DNA of 64,000 nucleotides from JBBRNH01 sp038230415. Lineage in GTDB: Bacteria; Bacteroidota; Bacteroidia; Cytophagales; Spirosomataceae. Under the pieces are notes generated by a model. That model had not been told where the DNA came from. It ran no database searches and saw only the letters and a program-made list of their open reading frames with translations. This document shows, piece by piece, positions 15,887-24,425 of the stretch (within the stretch, counting starts at the first letter, position 1; every line of letters begins with the position of its first letter). The position numbers and the translations under genes are program-made. The stretch is from NCBI GenBank assembly GCA_038230415.1, contig JBBRNH010000001.1, forward strand, positions 62,001-126,000, in the 5' to 3' direction.

Positions 15887-18800
15887 AAATCTGTGCCGAC
15901 GCATTGTTTCGGGCGACCAGGTACTGGGTTCCGGCTGGGGTTTGAACCGGCTTAATATCGCGCACTTCACCGTTAAGCAGAAAACCCGTATCAATTGGCG
16001 AGAGCGTGGTGAATTTGCCGCGCCCATCGTTGCGGAGTACCAAGCCATAGCTGGCATCGTAACGGCCCTGGTAGGTATTCACACCGTAGAAATTACCGCC
16101 ACCCAGCACATCTAAATCGCCATCGTGGTCAAAATCAACGGGTAACAGCGCGAATAGCTTTGAGACCTGCGCCATCACAGGCAGTTGGTGAATCACGAAT
16201 TTCCCGCCCTTATTTTCCAAATAAACCGACGCAAACTGATTCACCGTGAATTCGTCTGCCCCTTTCAGCTCGTCATCTTTCAGGATGTTATCAATCGTTT
16301 CTCCCGCAAACGAGACGTAATCCGTGAACCGCTTGTTAATGATGCCCGGCATTTGTTTCCCCAACTCATCTTTAAACGCAACGGGAAACCACCGGTCTCC
16401 GCGCCGACAGGCCAGAATCTGCTCAACGGTCTGATTGTTGTCAATGTCTTTTACCCACATTTTCAGTTCTGAGACATCGCCGTTTTTACGGAATTTAGTG
16501 TTTGTGCCGATATTTCCGACCATAATGTCTATATCACCGTCGCGGTCAAAATCAGCCGCAGTCAGGCATTGCCAAAGGCCGGTCATTTTAGCATTTGCAC
16601 CAAAAATTTCGGACACTTCGGTCAGTTTACCCTTAGTATTTGCCCAGAAACGCGGAGCAATCCAGTCGCCGGTCACTACTAAATCAGGAATTTTATCGCC
16701 CGTAAAATCAGCCCAAACCGCATCGGTAATCATGCCTGCTTTTCGCAAACCGGGAGCCATCTTGTCGGTTTGGTCAGTAAATTTACCTTTGCCATTGTTG
16801 ATGAGCAGATACGAATCGGGTGTTTTACCGTAGGCATAACCCACCACGCGGCCCCCGACAAACAAATCCAGATCACCGTCACGGTCGAGATCAACAGGCC
16901 GAACGCAACTTTTGTTGGTCAACATCGGCGGCAATGCATTTGCTGACCGGCTGAAGTTACCGCGCCCATCGTTCAGGTATAGCCGGTCGAGTTGCTCAAT
17001 CATATCGCCGTAGAACTCGTTGCCACCCGTCACTACGTAGAGATCAAGGTCTTTGTCGCCATCGGCATCGAAGAACGCGGCATCCACATCTTCGTAGGTC
17101 GAATCGGTCAGGAACGCAGCTTGTGCAGAGGGCGTAAACCGCCCCGTTGCGGGTTGTTGCAGGAGTAAGCTACCCGCTTTCCACTTGGCTCCTCCGGCAT
17201 AGATGTCGGCCAGACCATCGCCGTTCACATCACCAATGGCTAAATGCGGCCCCTCGGTCGAGACCTGAAATGGCATCAATGGCTCGCGCACAAAGTCATA
17301 AAAATTCCGGTTTTCCTGATGGCGATAGGGTAATGAATCGGCTCCGGTTTGGGCCACAAAAAGCGGCTGGGCAATCGGAGCCGTGTACCGAAAATCAGTA
17401 GCATCAACCTGAGCGTCAACCTGTTTAAGGGTCAGCAACTGGCTTGTTTTCACGTTCCGGCGAACGTCCATTTTCTGGTTCGGCCAAATCACAATCAGCG
17501 AGTCAATCACTGTCTGTTGGCCTAAACCGAACACCAACTCCATCGGCCCCGACGATTCAAAACCCCGCGTGGGCATCAGTTGCTGCACCTGACTGATGGC
17601 CTGGCCGGTGCTGTCTTTACCGTATTTCAGAATCACCTTTGCCCCCACGCCAAACCGATTGCCAGCCGTGCCGTTCAGCCTGATTTTTAGGTAGTTGTTG
17701 TCCGGTGAAATCTCGTTTGCGTCGTTCCGATACACACCGGCAGGGTCGTTGATGTTGTTGGTAACGAGGTCTAAATCACCGTCATTGTCGAGGTCAGCGT
17801 AGGCCGCGCCGTTCGAGAACGTAGGCGTTGAGAAACCCCAGGCCGTTGATTTATCGTCAAAGGTCAGGTTGGGCCGCCCCCGGTACATGAAGTTATGCAC
17901 CTTGCCGTCGGGCATGAGTTTGATGGCCCGGTCGTCGAGCGATTGTGCCGTTTCGACAGCGTAGCGCAACGAATCGTCGGAGGCATATTTTGCATAATCG
18001 AGGTTGTTGGGCCGGTGAACAATGCCGTTGGTGATGAAGAGGTCTTTCTGCCCGTCATTGTCATAATCGGCCAATAACGGCGACCAACTCCAGTCCGTAG
18101 CGGCCATGCCTGCCAGCGAACCAACGTCCATGAATTTCTTGCCCCTAACGTTGATTTGCAGACAGTTACGGCTGTACTGATTCATGTACCCGTAGGCCAA
18201 TTTGTACTGAAAAATATCGAGCGGGTCTTCGCCCAACGACGATTTCTCAACCGTTTCGTCCTCCGGGTACATATCCAGCGTCACCACATCGGCAAAGCCA
18301 TCGTTGTTTACGTCGGCCACATCGCTCCCCATCGAGAAACGGCTCGTGTGCTGAAACGCCGTTTTCACGCTTTCTGTAAATGTCCCGTTGCGGTTGTTGA
18401 CGTAGTAATAGTCGTCTTCGTGGAAATCATTCGAGACGTATAAATCCTCCCAACCGTCGTTGTTCAAATCGGCCACGGCAATACCGAGGCCGTAACCCAT
18501 AGCCGCCCCGAAAATCCCGGCTTTCTCGCTGACATTCAGAAACTTGGTATTTTTTTTGTCGGCTGGTTTTCCAGTTTTGACAATCAGTTGATTTTCGTAC
18601 AGATAATCGCCCGATTCGTTATTTCGGAGATTTCGGGCCGTTACGCGGTCGTAACTACGCGAGGTATGCACGGCATGGTTGAGCAGATAACAGTCTAAAT
18701 CGCCGTCGTGGTCATAGTCGAAAAAGGCGGCCTGTGTCGAAAATCCGGTGAAGTCCAGGCCATAATCAGCCGCTTTTTCGGCGAAGGTCGGCAGGCCATC

Positions 18801-19259
18801 CGGCCCGGTTCCGGTGTTGATGTATAACTCATTTGAGCCTTCAAGCCCCCTGAAATTACCGACTGCACAGACGTAAATATCCAGCCGACCGTCGCCGTTC
18901 ACGTCGGCCATAGTTGAGCCGGTTTGCCAATCGGAGAAACCCGCCACGCCCGCCTTTTCGGTGATGTCATCGAACTTAAATCCGCCTTTGTTGAGGTAGA
19001 GCTTATTCGGCCCCTGATTCGAGACAAAATAGAGGTCAATCAGTCCGTCGTTGTTCACGTCGCCCGCCGAAACGCCCCCACCGTTGTAGAAATAGAGGTA
19101 GTCGAGCAGGTTCAGTTTATCGGTTGGTACGAGTTTATTCACGAAACCCACGCTGGTTTTGGTCGAGTCGAGGGTTTGAAAGAGTTGTTTTTCGGATTTG
19201 AAATCGCAACCCGTCAAAACAAAGGCAAAGGCTGCGAGGAAGAAGACTATTCGGATCAT
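15807..19259 (-). CDS. FG-GAP/VCBS repeat lipoprotein, CRTAC1-like
   Basis: An exported lipoprotein of 1,150 residues made largely of FG-GAP/VCBS repeats that build beta-propellers. Repeats of the form DVNxDGxxDLY, with Asp-rich calcium-binding loops, recur throughout. The signal ends in FVLTGC, so the mature protein is lipid-anchored. An ASPIC/UnbV-like segment (GFESSGPMELVFGLG) lies near the middle. Such proteins are usually encoded next to SusC/SusD pairs in Cytophagales; their role is not known. It starts 1 bp after the stop of its paralogue at 19261. Its last 20 or so residues have no counterpart in that paralogue and are read antisense to the 3' end of the DUF2357 gene, which suggests loss of the original stop. 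Confidence 0.88.
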   Translation of the reverse strand: MIRIVFFLAAFAFVLTGCDFKSEKQLFQTLDSTKTSVGFVNKLVPTDKLNLLDYLYFYNGGGVSAGDVNNDGLIDLYFVSNQGPNKLYLNKGGFKFDDITEKAGVAGFSDWQTGSTMADVNGDGRLDIYVCAVGNFRGLEGSNELYINTGTGPDGLPTFAEKAADYGLDFTGFSTQAAFFDYDHDGDLDCYLLNHAVHTSRSYDRVTARNLRNNESGDYLYENQLIVKTGKPADKKNTKFLNVSEKAGIFGAAMGYGLGIAVADLNNDGWEDLYVSNDFHEDDYYYVNNRNGTFTESVKTAFQHTSRFSMGSDVADVNNDGFADVVTLDMYPEDETVEKSSLGEDPLDIFQYKLAYGYMNQYSRNCLQINVRGKKFMDVGSLAGMAATDWSWSPLLADYDNDGQKDLFITNGIVHRPNNLDYAKYASDDSLRYAVETAQSLDDRAIKLMPDGKVHNFMYRGRPNLTFDDKSTAWGFSTPTFSNGAAYADLDNDGDLDLVTNNINDPAGVYRNDANEISPDNNYLKIRLNGTAGNRFGVGAKVILKYGKDSTGQAISQVQQLMPTRGFESSGPMELVFGLGQQTVIDSLIVIWPNQKMDVRRNVKTSQLLTLKQVDAQVDATDFRYTAPIAQPLFVAQTGADSLPYRHQENRNFYDFVREPLMPFQVSTEGPHLAIGDVNGDGLADIYAGGAKWKAGSLLLQQPATGRFTPSAQAAFLTDSTYEDVDAAFFDADGDKDLDLYVVTGGNEFYGDMIEQLDRLYLNDGRGNFSRSANALPPMLTNKSCVRPVDLDRDGDLDLFVGGRVVGYAYGKTPDSYLLINNGKGKFTDQTDKMAPGLRKAGMITDAVWADFTGDKIPDLVVTGDWIAPRFWANTKGKLTEVSEIFGANAKMTGLWQCLTAADFDRDGDIDIMVGNIGTNTKFRKNGDVSELKMWVKDIDNNQTVEQILACRRGDRWFPVAFKDELGKQMPGIINKRFTDYVSFAGETIDNILKDDELKGADEFTVNQFASVYLENKGGKFVIHQLPVMAQVSKLFALLPVDFDHDGDLDVLGGGNFYGVNTYQGRYDASYGLVLRNDGRGKFTTLSPIDTGFLLNGEVRDIKPVQTPAGTQYLVARNNASAQIFRLITPSAPSQGLRANATTRPPQPSR

Positions 19260-19260
19260 G

Positions 19261-22200
19261 TTATTTTTTGAGAGTGAAAACCTGCGCCCGGTCGTTGTTT
19301 TTGGCAACTATGAGTTGGCCCTGCCTGAGCCGCGCCATCCGCCGAACCTGCCCTTTCACGAAGAAGCCCGACACAGCAGGATTTATGGCTTCGTAAATAA
19401 TTGCACCGGCATTGGTTTTGCCGGTGTTTCGCAGTACTAAGCCGTAACTGGCATCGTAGCGGCCAATTTCGGGTAGCACATCAAAGAAATTCCCCGCCGT
19501 CACCAGATCGGTGCGCCCGTCGTGGTCATAATCCATGAAAACGGCCCCGCAAACGGGCGAAAACTGCACTTCGTTTGGCAACGGCTGGGCGGTCAGGTTG
19601 CCCTTTCCGTCGTTGAGCAACAGCAGGGTTTCACCCGTATAAACTTGCTTAACGGTCGCTAATTTCAATTGTCCTTCGCTCAGAACCTCGTCAATTTTTT
19701 TGCCCGCGTATTCGCTGAACTTCACGAATTTCTTTTTGATAGTCGGCATCTGTTTTTGCAACTCCTGTTTCAGCACCATCGGATACAATTGGCCGGTTTC
19801 GTCGGCGCAGTTGATAATCTGCTCGGTTGAACCATTCTGGTCAAAGTCACCGGCATAGAGTTCGGCGGGCGTGGTTTGGCTGGCCCGGATGCGGGAGTTC
19901 AGGCCGAGATTACCCACCACAAAATCCAGATCACCGTCACCGTCAGCATCGCCCGCCGTTACGCAGTTCCACCAGCCATTGGTTTTCATCGGCTTGCCGT
20001 TCGTGCCGGTGATGACCCGTTGCGGGTTCAAAGCGAGTTTGCCGCGTTTGTTGTCAAACACCCGAATCGGCTCCCAGTCACCGGCCACAATCAGTTCGGG
20101 GTAGCTATCGCCGTTGAGATCGGCCCAGGTTGCGGCTGTCACCATGCCCAACTGCTCCACATCAGGCATCACGCGCTTGGTGTAGTTTTTAAACGTACCA
20201 GTGCCATCATTGGTGAGCAAATAGCTAATGGGTGATTTGCCATACTGCCCCGGAATCAGCCGCGACCCGACAAACAAATCCAGATCACCATCACGGTCAT
20301 AGTCGGCAACAGCCACGCACGAACCACTGGCTTTCAGGTTGGGTAGGGCTGTTTCGGTGCGGGAGAAGTTGCCTCTCCCATCGTTGAGATACAGAAAATC
20401 ACGCAGTTCGTCCATTTCCGGCGCATATTCGTTACTGCCCGTCACCACGTATAAATCGAGGTCTTTGTCGCCATCAGCATCGAAAAGTGCAGCATCGGTG
20501 GCTTCGGTCAGGGTGTCCTGCCGCATAACCACCGGGGTTTTATCCACAAACTTTCCGGTAGCTTGCTGCACAAACAGCCGCCCGCTCTGCCCGTTGGCCC
20601 CGCCAAAAAACACATCGTCAAGCCCGTCGCCATTCACGTCGCCGGTGGCAAGTGCCGGGCCTTGCGTGGATAGTTGTTGTTTCAGCAGTGCGTCGCGGTT
20701 ATAATCAGTAAAATTGCTTTCTGTATGGGTGTAATTGAGTCCCGTGCTGCTGGTGTTATCCTGAAACAGAGCCACAGTAGTGGGCATTTTGGCTTTCCAA
20801 AATTGCTTTGCATCGGTCTGTTTCAGCGTCAGAAGTTGGTTGGCGTTGGGTTTCTGGATAGTCTGCGTCCGGTCGTCGGGCCAAATCACCACCAATGAAT
20901 CAATAGCGGGCTGATTACCCAACCCAAACAACAGCGTCAAATCAACCGACGACTCAAACCCCCGGTTGGGCATCTGCTGCAACACCTGCATCTTGCGGCC
21001 CGTTTCGGCCCGATTCTGGTATAGCAACACCCGCGCACCGATGGCATTCCGGTTTTGTCCCGTTCCATCGAGTTTGATTTTGAGGTAGTTGGTTTTGAGT
21101 TTCTGGGTGGCTTTGTTTTGGTAAACAGCAACGGGCGCGTTCACATTATTCACGATGAGGTCTAAATCGCCATCGTTATCTAAATCGCCGTAGGCCGCGC
21201 CGTTCGAGAAATCAGGTTCAGACAGGCCCCAGTCGGCGGCTTTGTTAGTAAAGTGCAGGTTGCCATCATTGTGAAAGGCGTAGTTTGGAACAGCTTCTGA
21301 CGGGGCCATGTCTAAGAATTTTTTGAAGTCGAACGCGCCCTGTTTGGCAATTTGGGCCATGTTTTCGCGGTCGGCCAGAAAATTCACAAAGTCCTGATTG
21401 GTAACGTCTTTGGCAATGCCATTGGCAACAAAAATATCCTTTTGTCCGTCGTTATCCATGTCAAAAATCAACGCGCCCCAACTCCAGTCGGTGGCCTGCA
21501 CACCGGCAAATCGCGCTACATCGCTGAAGGCAGGCCGATTATCAGTACCCGGCTGAATCCCCCGGTTCAAATGCAGCATATTCTGCATAATCTGGTAATG
21601 GAAATCGCGGTCGTGCTTGATAACTTCCAGATCATGACCCTCAAAACTCGACGTTTTTTTCAGGCGTTGATCCACACCGGGCAGCATATCGGTGATAAAA
21701 ATATCGAGCCGACCGTCGTTATCAATATCGGCTACATCGGCGCCCATTGACGATAAACTGGTGTGCGGCATGGCTTCTTTAATCACCTCGGTAAAGCCGG
21801 TGTGTTTCCCTGCTGCATCATGTTGGTTCAGGTAGAGGTAATCACGCTCATAGAAGTCATTAGAAATATAAATATCGAGCCAGCCGTCGTTGTTCACGTC
21901 CCCAACGGTTATGCCCAGCCCAAACCCAATCAGACTACCGTAAATGCTCTCTCGCTCCGAAACGTCAATAAATCCGGGTTTTCCTCCTCGTTCAGTACTC
22001 ATGTTTCTGAACAATTTCTGCCCGCCGAGCGAGTCTCGTTCAGCGCGGATATTGGCGTATTGTAACCGGCCAACGGGCATAAAACTGTTGTTGAGCAGGT
22101 ACATATCCAGGTCGCCATCGCGGTCGTAGTCAAAAAACGCGGCATGAGTCGAGAATCCGTGATCGTCGAGGCCATAGTTAGCCGCTTGCTCGGTGAAAGT

Positions 22201-22686
22201 GGGTATCCCGGTGGCATCGTTGCCGTTGTTGATGTAGAGTTCGTTGGCGCGGTCGTCGCCGGGCCGGATACCAGCGTTGCAGATGTAAATATCCAACCGA
22301 CCGTCACCGTTTACGTCGGCAAAGGTGGCTCCGGTACTCCAGGCGCGTTTGCCCGCCACGCCCGCTTTAGCAGTAATGTCGGTAAACTCCATCTTACCTG
22401 AACCGGGTTCGGTTTTGTTTAGGTAGAGTTTATTTTCGCCCATGTTGGCGATGAGCAGCACGTCTGACCGACCGTCGTTATTGATGTCACCGATGGCTAC
22501 GCCCCCACCGTTATAAAAATTCCGGTAGTTAAATATATTGAAGTCTTTATCGTCGGTAACGGTATTGGCGAAATCAATGTGGGTTTGGTCGGCGGTGAGT
22601 TTGTCAAATAGCTTTTCACCTGACGAACCTCCTGATTTACAAGCGGTTGCCAGTGCAGCTGCGGCTACGATAATCCAGTAACGCAT
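19261..22686 (-). CDS. FG-GAP/VCBS repeat lipoprotein, CRTAC1-like
   Basis: A paralogue of the next gene, 1,141 residues, with the same architecture. It has a lipoprotein signal (MRYWIIVAAAALATAC), two blocks of Asp-rich FG-GAP repeats such as GDVNNDGWLDIYISNDF, and the ASPIC/UnbV-like segment NRGFESSVDLTLLFGLG between them. It probably sits on the outer membrane surface, where the propellers could bind glycans or other ligands; this is inference. The frame starts at the ATG at 22686, about 128 bp downstream of susD with a terminator between, so it may have its own promoter or depend on read-through. One base separates its stop from the start of the downstream paralogue, so their translation is likely coupled. 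Confidence 0.9.
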   Translation of the reverse strand: MRYWIIVAAAALATACKSGGSSGEKLFDKLTADQTHIDFANTVTDDKDFNIFNYRNFYNGGGVAIGDINNDGRSDVLLIANMGENKLYLNKTEPGSGKMEFTDITAKAGVAGKRAWSTGATFADVNGDGRLDIYICNAGIRPGDDRANELYINNGNDATGIPTFTEQAANYGLDDHGFSTHAAFFDYDRDGDLDMYLLNNSFMPVGRLQYANIRAERDSLGGQKLFRNMSTERGGKPGFIDVSERESIYGSLIGFGLGITVGDVNNDGWLDIYISNDFYERDYLYLNQHDAAGKHTGFTEVIKEAMPHTSLSSMGADVADIDNDGRLDIFITDMLPGVDQRLKKTSSFEGHDLEVIKHDRDFHYQIMQNMLHLNRGIQPGTDNRPAFSDVARFAGVQATDWSWGALIFDMDNDGQKDIFVANGIAKDVTNQDFVNFLADRENMAQIAKQGAFDFKKFLDMAPSEAVPNYAFHNDGNLHFTNKAADWGLSEPDFSNGAAYGDLDNDGDLDLIVNNVNAPVAVYQNKATQKLKTNYLKIKLDGTGQNRNAIGARVLLYQNRAETGRKMQVLQQMPNRGFESSVDLTLLFGLGNQPAIDSLVVIWPDDRTQTIQKPNANQLLTLKQTDAKQFWKAKMPTTVALFQDNTSSTGLNYTHTESNFTDYNRDALLKQQLSTQGPALATGDVNGDGLDDVFFGGANGQSGRLFVQQATGKFVDKTPVVMRQDTLTEATDAALFDADGDKDLDLYVVTGSNEYAPEMDELRDFLYLNDGRGNFSRTETALPNLKASGSCVAVADYDRDGDLDLFVGSRLIPGQYGKSPISYLLTNDGTGTFKNYTKRVMPDVEQLGMVTAATWADLNGDSYPELIVAGDWEPIRVFDNKRGKLALNPQRVITGTNGKPMKTNGWWNCVTAGDADGDGDLDFVVGNLGLNSRIRASQTTPAELYAGDFDQNGSTEQIINCADETGQLYPMVLKQELQKQMPTIKKKFVKFSEYAGKKIDEVLSEGQLKLATVKQVYTGETLLLLNDGKGNLTAQPLPNEVQFSPVCGAVFMDYDHDGRTDLVTAGNFFDVLPEIGRYDASYGLVLRNTGKTNAGAIIYEAINPAVSGFFVKGQVRRMARLRQGQLIVAKNNDRAQVFTLKK

Positions 22687-22758
22687 TTTAGTTTTTAGCA
22701 GGGTGAGTACAATCTATTAACGTACAAAAATACGCAATGTTCTGTGCTGGTCTTTCAC

Positions 22759-22791
22759 AAAAAAACGGCAGACTCGTTGGAGCCTGCCGTT
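22759..22791 (-). terminator. Terminator after susD
   Basis: On the minus strand an 8-base stem (22784-22791 with 22764-22771), extended by an inner CTC/GAG pair, is followed by a run of T residues (plus-strand A run 22759-22765). It lies 23 bp past the SusD stop and separates the susCD transcript from the two repeat-lipoprotein genes. Confidence 0.85.
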
Positions 22792-22813
22792 GGTATTGGC
22801 GTAACAGCCGGGC

Positions 22814-24295
22814 TTAGTAGCCTGGGTTTTGCTTCAATGCTGGGTTCAGCACCAACTGATCGTTTGGAATCGGAAACAACTGACGGAACGCGCCTGATGC
22901 CTCCTTGAAACGCCACGCTTTGGTGTACTGACCAAACCGGATCAGGTCTTGCCGACGGTGGTATTCCCACGCCAACTCACGACCACGCTCGGCCAGCATT
23001 TCGTCCAGCGTCAGCATAGCTGTTGTGTAGGCAGGCATACCAGCCCGCGCCCGGATCACGTTCGCATCGGTGATAGCCAATGCCGCGTTACCAGCCCGGA
23101 GGTTTGCTTCGGCTTTCATCAGGTAAACGTCACCCAAGCGGTAAACCACGAAATCGTTATCCTGATCGTTGTAGTTGTTGTTGGCCTGAATCTGGTATTT
23201 CTGGCTCCGTGCGCCCTGCAAACGACCTTCGGCACCAGCCGCGAGTACGAATGATTTAATTTCGGGCGTGAACACCATCGGCAGCGCATCGTCCATGAGT
23301 GGTGTACCATCCGACTTGTATTGCTGACCAACAATCCAGCCTTTTTTGCGGATGTCAGCAGCAGCGAACGAGTTGTAGAACTCAGTCACGGTGCAATAGC
23401 CGTTCCAGGGAGCCGAACCGAGGTTATAGGTCTGCTGGTTCAGGTAGTGCAATGTCCGCATCTGGATGTTCAGCCCACCGCGCTTGGTGCTGCTGAACGG
23501 CGTTGCCAAAATAGTCTCCGGTGAGTTTTGGTTCTGCGTGTTGAAGTTAGCGAAGAAATCGCCCGCCAGCGAGAATTTACCTGACTTGATGATGTTGTCG
23601 CACCGGGTAATGGCATCGGCCCAACGGGGCGTACCCGTGTACACCTGCGCGTTAAGGTACATTTTTGCCAGAATCATGTCGGCCACGTACTTGTTCATCC
23701 GGCCATAGTAGGCACCACCTACTGTCGATGACAGGTTTGCGTAGTTGTCGAGCAGTTCTTTCTCGACAAAGGCGAACACCTGCGCCCGTGTTGACTGAAC
23801 CGAAGCTGCACCACCTACTTTGTTAGCGATGATTACGTTACCAAACAAATCCATTGCCTGATAATGGAAGAACGCCCGCAGGGCTTTCAACTCAGCCGTC
23901 AGCGCAGGGTCTGTTACAGTCGGCAATTGCTGGTTGATAGACGTGATGTTATTGTAACACCAGGTCCAGGGGCCGTTGAACTGACCGTTATCGGTAATCG
24001 GATCCCAAGAGTGCTGATACAACCGTTTCCAGTTGTCGCCATCTTTCCAGTCACCGCCCCGTGTTGGCACCATCTGCTCATCAGTAGTGGTGTTCAGGCC
24101 GTTCATGTTGCCGAAGTAGTCGCCCAGACCGCCATACAGCGGCCCAATCAGCGCGGATTGCTGCGCTGCGGTAGAACCAAAGGTGCCGCTCGTTGGCAGC
24201 ACGTCGTAGGTGGTTTCTGTAAGGTCTGTACACGACTGCCCCACGAGCATCAATGCCGTGCAACCCAGAAACAACTTTATGCTTATGCGTTTCAT
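22814..24295 (-). CDS. SusD/RagB family nutrient-binding outer membrane lipoprotein
   Basis: A 493-residue surface lipoprotein that captures oligosaccharides or peptides and acts as a lid on its SusC partner. The signal peptide ends at Cys 22 (LMLVGQSC). The N-terminal half has the TPR-like helices of the family (LRAFFHYQAMDLFGNV), and the C-terminal half shows the typical FVVYRLGDVYLMKAEANLRAGN and ERGRELAWEYHRRQDLIRFG segments. It ends in FPIPNDQLVLNPALKQNPGY, the standard SusD terminus. It follows the SusC gene after 130 bp with a long hairpin in the gap. The substrate cannot be told, as no glycoside hydrolase or sulfatase is encoded nearby. Confidence 0.95.
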   Translation of the reverse strand: MKRISIKLFLGCTALMLVGQSCTDLTETTYDVLPTSGTFGSTAAQQSALIGPLYGGLGDYFGNMNGLNTTTDEQMVPTRGGDWKDGDNWKRLYQHSWDPITDNGQFNGPWTWCYNNITSINQQLPTVTDPALTAELKALRAFFHYQAMDLFGNVIIANKVGGAASVQSTRAQVFAFVEKELLDNYANLSSTVGGAYYGRMNKYVADMILAKMYLNAQVYTGTPRWADAITRCDNIIKSGKFSLAGDFFANFNTQNQNSPETILATPFSSTKRGGLNIQMRTLHYLNQQTYNLGSAPWNGYCTVTEFYNSFAAADIRKKGWIVGQQYKSDGTPLMDDALPMVFTPEIKSFVLAAGAEGRLQGARSQKYQIQANNNYNDQDNDFVVYRLGDVYLMKAEANLRAGNAALAITDANVIRARAGMPAYTTAMLTLDEMLAERGRELAWEYHRRQDLIRFGQYTKAWRFKEASGAFRQLFPIPNDQLVLNPALKQNPGY

Positions 24296-24370
24296 AGAAG
24301 TTTGTGAAAAATAGTGATGTTCGTTAGTAGTGACTAATGAACGATACTAACGGAATGTTTGGTTGAACGG

Positions 24371-24417
24371 TTTTCACAAACCGGATATTTTTTTATGTTT
24401 TACCCGGTTTGTGAAAA
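24371..24417 (-). promoter_or_regulatory. Hairpin in the susC-susD intergenic region
   Basis: A perfect 14-base inverted repeat (24371-24384 with 24404-24417) encloses a 19-base AT-rich loop, starting 9 bp after the susC stop. On the minus strand it is not followed by a T-tract, so it looks like an RNA-processing or stability element rather than a terminator. It could set different levels of SusC and SusD. Confidence 0.65.
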
Positions 24418-24425
24418 AAACTTGG

